From IMG/VR virus record IMGVR_UViG_3300044638_004783, positions 1-36,185 of that record: a stretch of 36,185 nt of DNA. The stretch is one strand, 5' to 3'. The notes under the pieces were generated by a model. That model was given only the letters and a program-made list of their open reading frames with translations, was not told the DNA's origin and searched no databases. Position 1 is the stretch's first letter. Every line of letters begins with the position of its first letter. A program made the translations under genes and the position numbers. This DNA comes from a virus. Below, piece by piece: positions 7,862-15,410 of this stretch.

Positions 7862-8171
7862 AATGTCTTCTCAAGTAGTGGTTAGTTCCTTGGTATACGA
7901 CTTTTCCATTTTCTTTAGTTACATATCCATCTATCAGAAGACCAGCTTCATATGCTTGTCCTCCATCGCTCCATGCATGGTGCTCTCTGCATAGATTAAT
8001 CTTGTGGTAGGTCTCACCAACCTCATCTAAAATTGCACCACCACGAGCCCTAGTAAGCATGTGATGGGATTCAGTAGGTTGTTTCCAACATCTGCACCAC
8101 ACTTCATTAACCCACAGCATTGCTTCGCATCCATCACTCATCTGATAACCCTTCAAATGCCCTATTTTCAT
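7848..8171 (-). CDS. HNH endonuclease-like protein
   Basis: A 107-residue protein. The core ESHHMLTRARGG, followed by about 15 residues and NLCREHHAWSDGG, gives the HNH pattern of a His pair, Asn and a C-x2-HH element; WCRCW upstream may supply Zn-binding Cys. I chose ATG at 8171, with GGGAAG six bases upstream, over the in-frame TTG at 8183. It overlaps the polymerase gene by about 38 bases. Roles range from homing-type endonuclease to a replication or packaging nuclease. Its lone position inside an operon argues for a normal gene rather than an invading homing element. Confidence 0.65.
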   Translation of the reverse strand: MKIGHLKGYQMSDGCEAMLWVNEVWCRCWKQPTESHHMLTRARGGAILDEVGETYHKINLCREHHAWSDGGQAYEAGLLIDGYVTKENGKVVYQGTNHYLRRHYGQS

Positions 8172-10764
8172 AGAGCTTCCCAAAAGTTCCTACTTCCATA
8201 TCTCCAGTCTCTAAATATGGTTTAGTACCAGATACTTTGGTAAGTCTGGCAAACTGCTTGGTGCTTTCATAACCATCTTCTGGTCTAGCAGCAACAATCT
8301 TTTTTGCCGAAGCAGGGCCAAGACCCTTGATAGATCTCAAACCTTTTCTTATGTACTTACCGTTTTTAGAGATGGTGTAGCTTTCATTAGATTCGTTTAC
8401 ATGAGCTATTTTGATCTTGATATTACGTGCTCTAGTAGCAGATACGTAGTTATCTTCTTTTGGAGAGCCAGATGAAACATCAAGCAAAGCAGTGTGAAAT
8501 TCAACTGGGTAGTGAACCATTAGATATGCGCATCTGTAAGCGGTCACTCCGTAAGCCATTGAGTGGGCTTTGTTGAAACCATAAGCAGCAAATCCTGTAG
8601 CAGATTCCCATATGAACTCGTAATCATCAGAATTGAATCCATAGTCATCACATAGTTGCTTGATCTGTCGCTCAAATCCCTGAATAACATCTCCAGCTCC
8701 ACCAATATTAGAGTTTGAAGCCTTAACTGCCTTCAGAAACTTAGTTAAATCAACTGCCTCTAGCCCTATCTCTCTAAGTACGGAGATAACTTGCTCCTGG
8801 AACAAGAAGATTCCTTGAGTATCATTGGTCGTAGCCATAAGGAACTCATGTCTCTGAGGTATTTTTGTCTTCTTGGCTCTTCTAGACAAATACGTTTCCG
8901 TAGCGCCAGAGTTCATGGTTGCTGGTCTAAATAAAGCCATAGCGTCCACAACATCGCGTAGTTTAGTGGGCTTCAGCTTAGATATTTCACGCTTGGTAGT
9001 CCAGCCCTCTAATTGGAAAACACCGTCAGTATCACCTTTAGATATAGCCGTAAACGTTTTACTATCATTTAGTGGAATCCAATCTAAACCTTCACTAAAA
9101 TCTCTTCCTAGCATCTTAATAGTCTTGTTAATCACAGTTAAGGTTTTAGATCCTAAAACATCAAGCTTAACCATTCCAAAGTCTTCAATATCGTCCATTG
9201 GATACTGAGTAACCATTGTTTCGCTGCTTGCTACCCACATAGTTGGAATCAACTTGTCAAATTCCGATTTAGTAGTAGTCACCACTAAGCCAGCAGCATG
9301 AGTTCCATAAGAAGAAATTGCGTTGTTATCGGCAAGCTTAAATAACGCGTTCTTTTCTTCAGAAGGTATTTGATTCCATTCCTGCAGAACAGCACCCTGT
9401 CTACGCTTAGACGCGTAATACCTGACTCTAATAGATCCCTTGCCACTTTCATCATCCCCTGTTAAAGAATGGGTAAGCCAGGTGCCAATTTGAGTGACAG
9501 CAAATCTTTCTGATAGCCAAGCAATTAACTTATCACGCTGTTCGTGTTCTACGTCTAGGTCCACATCTGGTGGTTTAGTTCTGTCTTTAGAGATAAATCT
9601 TTCAAAGGATAAGCCATACTTAATTGGATCTACTTGAGTGATCTTCAACAACCAGCACACTAACGAACCAGAAGCAGATCCACGAGTAGTAGTGTAAACA
9701 GTGTTGTTAGCACACCAGTCAGTAACTTCAGCAACTAGATTTAGATAGCCAGCCATTCTAGTGTGCTCAATTACTTCCAATTCTTCTTGTAAACGCTGTT
9801 GATAAGCAGGCTTAAGAAGATCTCTTTTTTCCAATTCTAGGTAGCAACGGTCGCTAATTTCCTTTAGAGGATCTTCCACAGTGAAAGGAATATTGTAAGA
9901 GTACGAATCCAGCTCTTTAATTTGCAGCGTGTGAGAATCAAGCAAATCAGATAAACCTTCAGTTCCTGCTAAAAGTCTTCTTTCGTTGTGGTGATCAACA
10001 AACCATTCGGTGTCTGCTAGATGGAACCCATCTCCTGGGAACACAGCATCTTCTGAGTCGCTACCATAAGCAACTAATCGTTTTAACGTCTCATGGACAA
10101 CTTTGTCGTGCTGGTCGCAGTAGTGGCTATCTTGAGTCAGAATAGTTGGAATGCCCAATTCGGTGGCTAAATCTAATAAAATATCTGCTACAGAATCGTC
10201 AGTTAGTCCGTTACCATGATCAATATTGTGGTTCTGTAGCTCAACGTAAAACTTATCTCCAAACCATTTAGCGTAGGAGCACAGGATGCTCTTAGCACGA
10301 TCCATGTCTCCGGCTGCTATAGCTTGGACTACAAAGCCGAAATAACAGCCTGAAGTGCCTGCTATGCCCTTTAAAAGACCTTGTGAGCTTAGTTCTGCTA
10401 AGTCGTGCATATCCAACAAAGGCTTATTGTAGAAATTGACGTTAGACATACTACTTAGATTACAAAGATTGTTATAGCCCTCAGTGCTGTAAGCAACCAC
10501 ACACATATGGTGTCTTTTGGCCTTTTTATCATCTCTGTTATTAACTATATAAAGTTCTGAGCCAGGAAAGGGCAAAATACCTGCTTGCTTGCAGGCTTTA
10601 TACAACTGAGCAGATCCAGCCATGTTCCCGTGGTCTGTTAGACCAAGAGCAGGCTGACCATAACCAACGACTGTGTTTACCATGTCTTGAACACGTGGCA
10701 AAGCGTCATTTGCGCTGAACTGACTGTGGGAATGAAGATTCCAGATCTTCTTTTTGATAATCAC
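8134..10764 (-). CDS. dnaE: DNA polymerase III alpha subunit (replicative, PHP-type)
   Basis: An 876-residue C-family polymerase. An N-terminal PHP domain has intact-looking metal motifs: NLHSHSQFS, GLTDHGNMAG, a GSELY Glu and LTQDSHY. The palm has PPDVDLDVE (two catalytic Asp, about residue 410) and GMVKLDVLGSKTL (third Asp). YGFNKAHSMAYG is the conserved finger motif. A helix-hairpin-helix GLRSIKGLGPASAKKI lies near the end. It lacks the OB and tau-binding C-terminus of the roughly 1160-residue cellular DnaE. An intact PHP site suggests built-in proofreading, as in actinobacterial DnaE1. The start must be GTG at 10764: an in-frame TAG lies four codons upstream, and the PHP motif begins at residue 8. 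No Shine-Dalgarno is present; a tRNA-like element ends one base upstream. Confidence 0.93.
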   Translation of the reverse strand: MIIKKKIWNLHSHSQFSANDALPRVQDMVNTVVGYGQPALGLTDHGNMAGSAQLYKACKQAGILPFPGSELYIVNNRDDKKAKRHHMCVVAYSTEGYNNLCNLSSMSNVNFYNKPLLDMHDLAELSSQGLLKGIAGTSGCYFGFVVQAIAAGDMDRAKSILCSYAKWFGDKFYVELQNHNIDHGNGLTDDSVADILLDLATELGIPTILTQDSHYCDQHDKVVHETLKRLVAYGSDSEDAVFPGDGFHLADTEWFVDHHNERRLLAGTEGLSDLLDSHTLQIKELDSYSYNIPFTVEDPLKEISDRCYLELEKRDLLKPAYQQRLQEELEVIEHTRMAGYLNLVAEVTDWCANNTVYTTTRGSASGSLVCWLLKITQVDPIKYGLSFERFISKDRTKPPDVDLDVEHEQRDKLIAWLSERFAVTQIGTWLTHSLTGDDESGKGSIRVRYYASKRRQGAVLQEWNQIPSEEKNALFKLADNNAISSYGTHAAGLVVTTTKSEFDKLIPTMWVASSETMVTQYPMDDIEDFGMVKLDVLGSKTLTVINKTIKMLGRDFSEGLDWIPLNDSKTFTAISKGDTDGVFQLEGWTTKREISKLKPTKLRDVVDAMALFRPATMNSGATETYLSRRAKKTKIPQRHEFLMATTNDTQGIFLFQEQVISVLREIGLEAVDLTKFLKAVKASNSNIGGAGDVIQGFERQIKQLCDDYGFNSDDYEFIWESATGFAAYGFNKAHSMAYGVTAYRCAYLMVHYPVEFHTALLDVSSGSPKEDNYVSATRARNIKIKIAHVNESNESYTISKNGKYIRKGLRSIKGLGPASAKKIVAARPEDGYESTKQFARLTKVSGTKPYLETGDMEVGTFGKLYENRAFEGLSDE

Positions 10765-10765
10765 G

Positions 10766-10847
10766 TGCCAGAGCTAGGAATCGAACCTAGACAGGTGGAC
10801 AACTGTTCCTGATAGAAATGCTGGGACGGAGCTTTCTATCCTCTGGC
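10766..10847 (-). ncRNA. tRNA-like element without a canonical anticodon arm
   Basis: An 82-base element. The acceptor stem GCCAGAG/CTCTGGC is a perfect 7 bp. The T-arm is CTAGG/CCTAG around TTCGATT (canonical T-loop), with discriminator A and no encoded CCA. Where D and anticodon arms belong, element bases 8-37 form an 11-bp hairpin with one bulged A (GATAGAAA+GCT, loop CCGTCCC). Bases 42-57 may form ACAG/CTGT with an 8-base loop TTGTCCAC. No 5-bp stem with a 7-base anticodon loop can be drawn. It starts 7 bases after the ssb stop and ends 1 base before the dnaE GTG. The acceptor/T-arm minihelix is the part read by RNase P and RNase Z. Confidence 0.62.
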
Positions 10848-10854
10848 TGCTTCG

Positions 10855-11571
10855 TTAAGAAGCGTTCAGAATCAAGCTAATGAGCTTAGACTTCGTGGAA
10901 GCCTCTTTAATGCTCTTTGGCTCAATTTCTAATTCAATAGCAACATTATGTAAAGCCGGAATCGTCATCTTAAACAGATCTGATTCATCAATGATTTTAG
11001 TGTCATTGCTGACACTTTGATCAAAAGGGACAACATCATCCTCTACAACTGCTTCAGTGTTCTCAGTAATTGTGATGCCACCAAACTTGGCTTCCCAAAC
11101 AGAACTAAGAATTTTATCCACGTCAAGCAAAGTATAGTCAGCGACATCAACTTCGTACTTCTCGCCCTGCTCAACATCATATTCGGTGTCTAACCCAGCT
11201 CCCGAACGGATAATAACATAGTCACGGTTCAACAACGTGTCGTCATTACGCTGAGCACGCGTTACCAAACGGTTGTACAGGCTGACTGGGATCTTGTAAG
11301 CCTTAACAACTCCGGTGGAACGCTCAATAGCATTTACGCCGAACTTACGTGAAGCTGAACGTACTTTTTCGTCATTGCTTTGGCAACAAGGGCAAGTGCT
11401 TTTATCACGGGTGCAAGGAACAGAACCTCCATCGTACCAGTGCTCCCAGTACTCTCGGAAGTCTCCAGTCTCTTGAAGAAAACGGATCTTAGTGTCTCCA
11501 GTCTTGAACGTAGCAAGCCAATCGCTCTTTGCTGACGTTTTTTCAGAAGCTGCAGTAGTGAATCTAGCCAT
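10855..11571 (-). CDS. Single-stranded DNA-binding protein (gp32-like, zinc)
   Basis: A 238-residue protein. The N-terminal half has FLQETGDFREYWEHWYDGG followed by VPCTRDKSTCPCC: a His and three or four Cys that look like a structural zinc site, as in T4 gp32-type proteins. YKIPVSLYNRLVTRAQ and RDYVIIRSGAGLDTEY complete the core seen in actinophage ssDNA-binding proteins. The C-terminal third is acidic, as usual for partner binding. An AAGGA site lies 8 bases before the ATG. It directly precedes the tRNA-like element and the polymerase, as expected of a replisome gene. Confidence 0.75.
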   Translation of the reverse strand: MARFTTAASEKTSAKSDWLATFKTGDTKIRFLQETGDFREYWEHWYDGGSVPCTRDKSTCPCCQSNDEKVRSASRKFGVNAIERSTGVVKAYKIPVSLYNRLVTRAQRNDDTLLNRDYVIIRSGAGLDTEYDVEQGEKYEVDVADYTLLDVDKILSSVWEAKFGGITITENTEAVVEDDVVPFDQSVSNDTKIIDESDLFKMTIPALHNVAIELEIEPKSIKEASTKSKLISLILNAS

Positions 11572-11794
11572 TTGAATTTTCCTTAATCTTAGTATTGACT
11601 TCTTCTATTTTTGCTACGGTTTCAGTAATCACATCAATAACGTACTGGTTAACCTGAGCACTTATTCTTTGTGTCGCTTGTTCATTTGTTTCATTGGCAT
11701 CAACGTCACTAGCCATTTCGTACTTGACCCATGAAGGTTCACGGTCAATGTATATCATATGGGAAACGCTAATCTTGATTCGATCCGGTGTCAT
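11564..11794 (-). CDS. Hypothetical small protein upstream of ssb
   Basis: A 76-residue, unrecognised protein with a C-terminal helix rich in Val, Ile and Glu (VIDVITETVAKIEEVNTKIKE) that may form a coiled coil. Two ATGs lie in tandem (11797 and 11794); AAGGA is better spaced for the second. The stop overlaps the ssb start by 8 bases, suggesting coupled translation. Confidence 0.6.
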   Translation of the reverse strand: MTPDRIKISVSHMIYIDREPSWVKYEMASDVDANETNEQATQRISAQVNQYVIDVITETVAKIEEVNTKIKENSNG

Positions 11795-12239
11795 CATGAG
11801 TCCTTAAGTAAGTGTCAATCTTGTAAGCTTGTTTGAAGGCTTCTGAAGATTCTTCATCTCTTCCTTCAGATCTAAGTTTGTGAGCGCGTTTTGTGTAATA
11901 GTAACGCTGGGCATAAAGTCGCTTTCTATGCGCAGCTTCTTCTTTAGAGAATTTACTCGGTCTGCCTGAAGGCTTTCCCATTCTTTCGCCATTGAAATCA
12001 ACTACCTTTCTTCTTTCATTTAATTCGTTCTGTATTTTTTGGATATCTTCCATAGTGTAAAGATAAATACGCACTTTTCCGAAGTTAGCGCATTTGGTAG
12101 GTGATAGATTTGGATCGGATACATACTGTCTTAAAGTATGAGGTGAAACCCCAATCATTTTTGCAGCTTCGCTCACCATGTAGTATTCACCAGGTAATGA
12201 CCTGACGAACCTTACTGTTGGGCTGTATCCTTTAGGCAT
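11769..12239 (-). CDS. MerR/excisionase-like helix-turn-helix DNA-binding protein
   Basis: A 156-residue protein. Residues about 18-48 (YYMVSEAAKMIGVSPHTLRQ, then YVSDPNLSPTK and GKVRIYLYTMEDIQKI) form a MerR-type winged helix. The rest is strongly basic and helical (GKPSGRPSKFSKEEAAHRKR, YYYTKRAHKLRSEGRDEE). ATG at 12239 has GAGGG upstream at good spacing. In actinophage replication operons such proteins may be replication-origin or transcription regulators; the target is unknown. It overlaps both neighbours by a few bases. Confidence 0.65.
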   Translation of the reverse strand: MPKGYSPTVRFVRSLPGEYYMVSEAAKMIGVSPHTLRQYVSDPNLSPTKCANFGKVRIYLYTMEDIQKIQNELNERRKVVDFNGERMGKPSGRPSKFSKEEAAHRKRLYAQRYYYTKRAHKLRSEGRDEESSEAFKQAYKIDTYLRTHDDTGSNQD

Positions 12240-12639
12240 CTTCAACCCTCGTTATTTTGGCGTATGCTCCATTTTTCTTTGTACTCAAGAATGGGGCAAC
12301 TTCATCTTTTTGAAGATTCCCGCTCAAAATAGCTTTCATGAGTTTATCTTGATCTAAAGTCAAAGTAGCTACAGAAGAGAATCTAGTTCCAAGAGAATTC
12401 TTGAGCCCTGATTCGTCAACAATAGTTTTCTCGCCCTGTACGCGAGTTACTTTGTAAGTACCGTGGTCTGTTTTAACATCAGTTGTCTTGATCTCGTTGC
12501 TTTCTAATAAAGCAATGATCTGACTTTTAATGGAGTCTAAGTTTTGCTTTGATTCAACGTAGACTTTGTTAGCAACTTCGTATTCGTCCAGCAAATCTGC
12601 TAGATCGTTAATTACCTTTGGGTCTGTATCTGTCAACAT
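12232..12639 (-). CDS. Coiled-coil hypothetical protein
   Basis: A 135-residue protein. The N-terminal half is a long helix (NDLADLLDEYEVANKVYVES, then KQNLDSIKSQIIALLE); a beta segment follows (DHGTYKVTRVQGEKTIVDES). The order, an N-terminal coiled coil followed by a basic beta hairpin, recalls phage Gp157-type proteins, but that is a loose resemblance. I prefer ATG at 12639 to TTG at 12645. It sits downstream of the operator-like motif at 12691-12707. Confidence 0.55.
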   Translation of the reverse strand: MLTDTDPKVINDLADLLDEYEVANKVYVESKQNLDSIKSQIIALLESNEIKTTDVKTDHGTYKVTRVQGEKTIVDESGLKNSLGTRFSSVATLTLDQDKLMKAILSGNLQKDEVAPFLSTKKNGAYAKITRVEDA

Positions 12640-12690
12640 ATTCAATAACCTAACTGATGGTTTGCGGTTTGTCTAGTTTGAATTGGTTTC

Positions 12691-12707
12691 GTTACCAAAA
12701 CGTTATC
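12691..12707. promoter_or_regulatory. Operator-like motif, copy 1 (GTTACCAAAACGTTATC)
   Basis: It shares GTTACCAAAACGTTA with the copy upstream of dnaB (15214-15230). The motif has two GTTA half-sites and an inner CGTT/AACG symmetry. This copy overlaps the end of the primase gene, including its stop codon, about 52 bases upstream of the next gene's start. An AATTGG lies beside both copies. Confidence 0.4.
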
Positions 12708-13516
12708 ATCTCAGCGTCGTCTAAAATCTGCTGCCTAGCCTCTAGGGATAGATCTCCCATGTCTTTACCCAGCTTTGGGTGCCATTCCGCTGCATAGATA
12801 TGCATCAAAGACAAAAGGTTCTGCAAAGAATATATAGCTTGCTCTTTAGCATTTTGTCCTGCCGTGTCCATATCAAACGCAAGAATTACCTTTGACACAC
12901 CAAGCCTGTTAATCATCTGGATTTGTGACTGATGTAATTGAGCTCCATACACTCCAACAGCGTCGTATCCGGCTTCATAGCAAGCTACTACGTCCATTGC
13001 CCCTTCAACGATCACCAAAGTATCTGATGTGATTTTTTCATGGTTAAACAAGCAATTCTTAATTGAAACACCTTTTGGATATTTATATTTAGGTCTGTTA
13101 GTAGTTAAATTTCTACGGACAACTCCTAATACCTCTCCAGAAGAGTTTCTAATTGGATACGTGGGAGTCTCGTTTTCATAGTCATATCCAAGCCGAAAGT
13201 ACTTACACGCTTCTGGCGTGAATCTACTCAACCAGTACTCGTGTATTGGCCCAGAATCAAACACATCTAACCATGATTCAGGGTAAATGCGCATTTCATT
13301 GTCGAAATTAAGACTGGCTAGAAAATCATTTTCTTCGTTTTCAGTCGCTTGTGGTACATCATCAATTTTTCCTTTTGCACCACAGGTATAGCAATACCAA
13401 ACACCTTTAGCAATATTTACTGAAGCTGAAGGATTAGTGTCCGCATGTACTGGGCAAGTAAATGGGCGCTCTACTCCTTTACCTCTAGCTAACGCATCTT
13501 GCAGTGTGATAATCAC
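12692..13516 (-). CDS. dnaG: DnaG-like primase (CHC2 zinc finger plus Toprim)
   Basis: A 274-residue protein. The zinc finger is CPVHADTNPSASV followed by WYCYTCGAKG (C-x2-H and C-x2-C, about residues 21-46). The catalytic Toprim part has VIVEGAMDVVACYEAGYDAV (acidic motif) and VILAFDMDTAG (DxD), about residues 160-215. It is far shorter than cellular DnaG (about 600) and lacks the C-terminal helicase-binding domain, as is common in phages. It makes RNA primers for the polymerase encoded downstream. The GTG start forms a GTGA overlap with the small upstream gene at 13513-13668. Confidence 0.85.
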   Translation of the reverse strand: MIITLQDALARGKGVERPFTCPVHADTNPSASVNIAKGVWYCYTCGAKGKIDDVPQATENEENDFLASLNFDNEMRIYPESWLDVFDSGPIHEYWLSRFTPEACKYFRLGYDYENETPTYPIRNSSGEVLGVVRRNLTTNRPKYKYPKGVSIKNCLFNHEKITSDTLVIVEGAMDVVACYEAGYDAVGVYGAQLHQSQIQMINRLGVSKVILAFDMDTAGQNAKEQAIYSLQNLLSLMHIYAAEWHPKLGKDMGDLSLEARQQILDDAEMITFW

Positions 13517-13668
13517 AAATCGTCCCTTTCAAATAATGAGAACAGACAAGCTTTTGAACAATAAACGAGCAGTCTGGGGTATCTAAAGACCCTAAACCAA
13601 GTTAAAGATTCTTCAGAATCTACGGTGCGAGTGTCACAATTGTTGTTGCAACACCTGACTATCATCAT
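13513..13668 (-). CDS. Small Cys-rich (zinc-ribbon-like) protein between helicase and primase genes
   Basis: A 51-residue protein that fills an otherwise empty gap. Its start forms an ATGA overlap with the upstream stop and its stop forms a GTGA overlap with the primase start, so both ends fit translational coupling. Cys residues lie at 6, 7 and 11 (RCCNNNCDTR) and at 37 and 41 (YCSKAC), a possible zinc ribbon. The aromatic/basic middle (TWFRVFRYPRLLVY) could contact nucleic acid. The function is unknown. Confidence 0.7.
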   Translation of the reverse strand: MMIVRCCNNNCDTRTVDSEESLTWFRVFRYPRLLVYCSKACLFSLFERDDL

Positions 13669-13931
13669 TTCGCTAAATACTCTAAAATTGCGGTTCTGAA
13701 GAACGCAGTTGGGGAAAGAGATTGCTCAGAGCAAAACGACATAATCTCTTCGTATTCAGCAGTAGAAACTGGCACTGCTAAATAAACAATTTCTTCATAG
13801 TCATCATTAATTGCATATTTGTCGTATTCTCCGTTGATTGTTTGAGCAGCCGATGAAGCTTCTTCTTCTTTTTGGTAAATACCTGCAATTTTATTGTCGT
13901 CGCTAAATACGACAAATACCGAATTACTCAT
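13665..13931 (-). CDS. Hypothetical protein, possible ribbon-helix-helix C-terminus
   Basis: An 88-residue protein. The first half has alternating beta/helix features (SVFVVFSDDNKIAGIYQKEE). The C-terminus (SPTAFFRTAILEYL) resembles the second helix of ribbon-helix-helix regulators. ATG at 13931 has AGAGG nine bases upstream and is preferred to ATG at 13940. It overlaps the helicase stop by 8 bases. Confidence 0.6.
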   Translation of the reverse strand: MSNSVFVVFSDDNKIAGIYQKEEEASSAAQTINGEYDKYAINDDYEEIVYLAVPVSTAEYEEIMSFCSEQSLSPTAFFRTAILEYLAK

Positions 13932-15162
13932 AATCCACATCCTCTGTGTCTCTAATGTCCGCAGCGGTTTCTGCAGTTACTTCTTCAAAGTTTCCAACAT
14001 CTGGTAGGAACTTGGTGAAAAATGGAATCTTGCTTGGGCCGTGGCGGTTCTTACTGATGCTATACGCCATGAGAGACGTAGTTTGCAAAGTGTGGGTAAT
14101 AACTACATCCGCGTCCTGTCCAAGTGAGTCTGCACGAGCGATATTAACAACGTCCGGTGGTTTTCTTCCTCCGTGGTCTCCTGTTCGGTTTATCTGGGCA
14201 GCAGCAATGATAGGGACTTCATTGACCAAAGCTATTTGCTTAAGCTGATTAGAAATCATTCCAAGCATTTGCCAGTCTACAGACATTGACTTGCCTGGGA
14301 CTGTCATCAAACCAATGTAGTCAATGATTACCAAATCCATTCCTACGGATTGCTGTCTAACTGTTTCAGCTGTGATATTGCCTGAACCAGAGTCAATAAC
14401 AAACAGTTCGCCAGGTATCCTAGTTGAGATATCATCAAGAACTGTCTTGTATTGATCAACTGGAAGTGTTCGTGTTTCTAGTTCTGAGTGGGTAATTTTG
14501 TGTCCTAAGTGATTACCCAACAAAACGTTCATACGAGCCATAATTTGATTCGTTGGCATTTCCAAGGAGTAATACAAGACCTTTTTGCCGTCAATCAAAG
14601 CTTCTTTTGCGAAATTCTGTAATGTCCAAGACTTTCCTTGCCCTAATCTGGCAGCAATGATCCAGAACTCACCTGGGGCATAACCACCGTGAGTGGCAAA
14701 ATTAATAGTTTTGTACGGGGTTTTAATCTTGATTGGTGGTTCTGAGTAATCATCTAAGAACGAATGGTCCTTTAATGCGTCAAACATCTTTTTACGCATG
14801 ATTGGAACTTCAAAGTCAGCCATTGTGATAACGGCTGATTGAACATCGTCAGCTTGCAGTTGGTGCGTTACCTCTCTCATTGTTGAAATAAGCAACGATT
14901 TAGCGTGTTTTTCCAGAATTTCCTCAACGTAGTATTCAGTTTCAACTACTTCTGAAGCAGGAAAATCAGAGAATTTCTCTATAAATGTTTGCGTTGAAGG
15001 GGTTTTTCTGTGTGTTTTGATGTACTTACAGAGCCATTCGTATTCAGCCCTGTAAGCTTTAAACATGTCAGGCGTGACCCCTAATCCGGCAGCTTCATTG
15101 CCTGCTCGGTTGTTCAGGAGTGACGAGATCAATTGGGTCTCTGGGGAGTGGTTTTTCAACAT
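13924..15162 (-). CDS. dnaB: Replicative DNA helicase, DnaB family
   Basis: A 412-residue protein. An N-terminal helical domain (about residues 1-130) is followed by a RecA-like ATPase: Walker A ARLGQGKS (about 172-179), YYSLEMP (H1a Glu), Walker B LVIIDYIGLM, and IIAAAQINR with downstream HGPSKIPFF as sensor and L2/arginine-finger regions. This is the first gene of the minus-strand replication operon, with AAAGG upstream of the ATG. An operator-like motif lies about 50-70 bases upstream in the divergent region. Confidence 0.9.
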   Translation of the reverse strand: MLKNHSPETQLISSLLNNRAGNEAAGLGVTPDMFKAYRAEYEWLCKYIKTHRKTPSTQTFIEKFSDFPASEVVETEYYVEEILEKHAKSLLISTMREVTHQLQADDVQSAVITMADFEVPIMRKKMFDALKDHSFLDDYSEPPIKIKTPYKTINFATHGGYAPGEFWIIAARLGQGKSWTLQNFAKEALIDGKKVLYYSLEMPTNQIMARMNVLLGNHLGHKITHSELETRTLPVDQYKTVLDDISTRIPGELFVIDSGSGNITAETVRQQSVGMDLVIIDYIGLMTVPGKSMSVDWQMLGMISNQLKQIALVNEVPIIAAAQINRTGDHGGRKPPDVVNIARADSLGQDADVVITHTLQTTSLMAYSISKNRHGPSKIPFFTKFLPDVGNFEEVTAETAADIRDTEDVDYE

Positions 15163-15213
15163 GTGAGCCTTTCTACTATTACTTATAGGGTAAAAGCAAG
15201 TTCAGGCGTGTTC

Positions 15214-15230
15214 CGTTACCAAAACGTTAC
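15214..15230. promoter_or_regulatory. Operator-like motif, copy 2 (CGTTACCAAAACGTTAC)
   Basis: It shares CGTTACCAAAACGTTA with the motif at 12690-12707 and is followed by AATTGG. It lies in the divergent region, about 50-70 bases upstream of dnaB and 13 bases upstream of the -35 of a plus-strand promoter, so a protein bound here could affect both directions. No matching recognition protein is proven; the MerR-like protein at 11769 is one candidate. Confidence 0.45.
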
Positions 15231-15242
15231 AATTGGAGAGAC

Positions 15243-15272
15243 TTGACTATTATAGTTAAATAGTGCATTATA
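15243..15272 (+). promoter_or_regulatory. Candidate promoter for leaderless small gene
   Basis: TTGACT at 15243-15248 is followed after 17 bases by CATTAT at 15266-15271 (or by ATTATA one base further). The expected start site falls at or next to the ATG at 15278. The -35 is good and the -10 weak. Confidence 0.45.
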
Positions 15273-15277
15273 TATAT

Positions 15278-15406
15278 ATGATAACTATTAGTGAAGATAT
15301 AGACATATGTGAAGAGTGTAATCAAGTAATACTAGTAGGGGAAATAATAATATGCACCCTATTAGGTAATAAGTTGTGTTCTGAACACATATATAAAGTT
15401 AGCTAA
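15278..15406 (+). CDS. Small Cys/His protein, probably leaderless
   Basis: A 42-residue protein with CEEC near the N-terminus and LCSEH near the C-terminus, a possible small zinc ribbon like several others in this phage. No Shine-Dalgarno is present (the ATG follows TATATATAT), but a promoter-like pair upstream would place the transcript start at the ATG. Its stop is 5 bases before the next strong promoter. Short length makes the call uncertain; Cys placement and context favour it. Confidence 0.5.
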   Translation: MITISEDIDICEECNQVILVGEIIICTLLGNKLCSEHIYKVS

Positions 15407-15410
15407 AAAC

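Noticed and set aside
7848-8183. HNH gene starting at TTG 8183
   Set aside because: ATG at 8171 has a well-spaced GGGAAG site; the TTG has none.
10766-10847. An ordinary tRNA-Asp (GUC appears in two loops)
   Set aside because: GTC occurs in the loops CCGTCCC and TTGTCCAC, but neither loop sits on a 5-bp stem with a 7-base loop and U33, so a normal decoding tRNA is unlikely.
15163-15213. Minus-strand promoter for dnaB at CCCTATAAG, and a fourth pseudoknot there (AAAGGCTCAC)
   Set aside because: No -35 box lies at a proper distance from TATAAG, and no TGAGC partner or stem 1 exists for the GCTCA.
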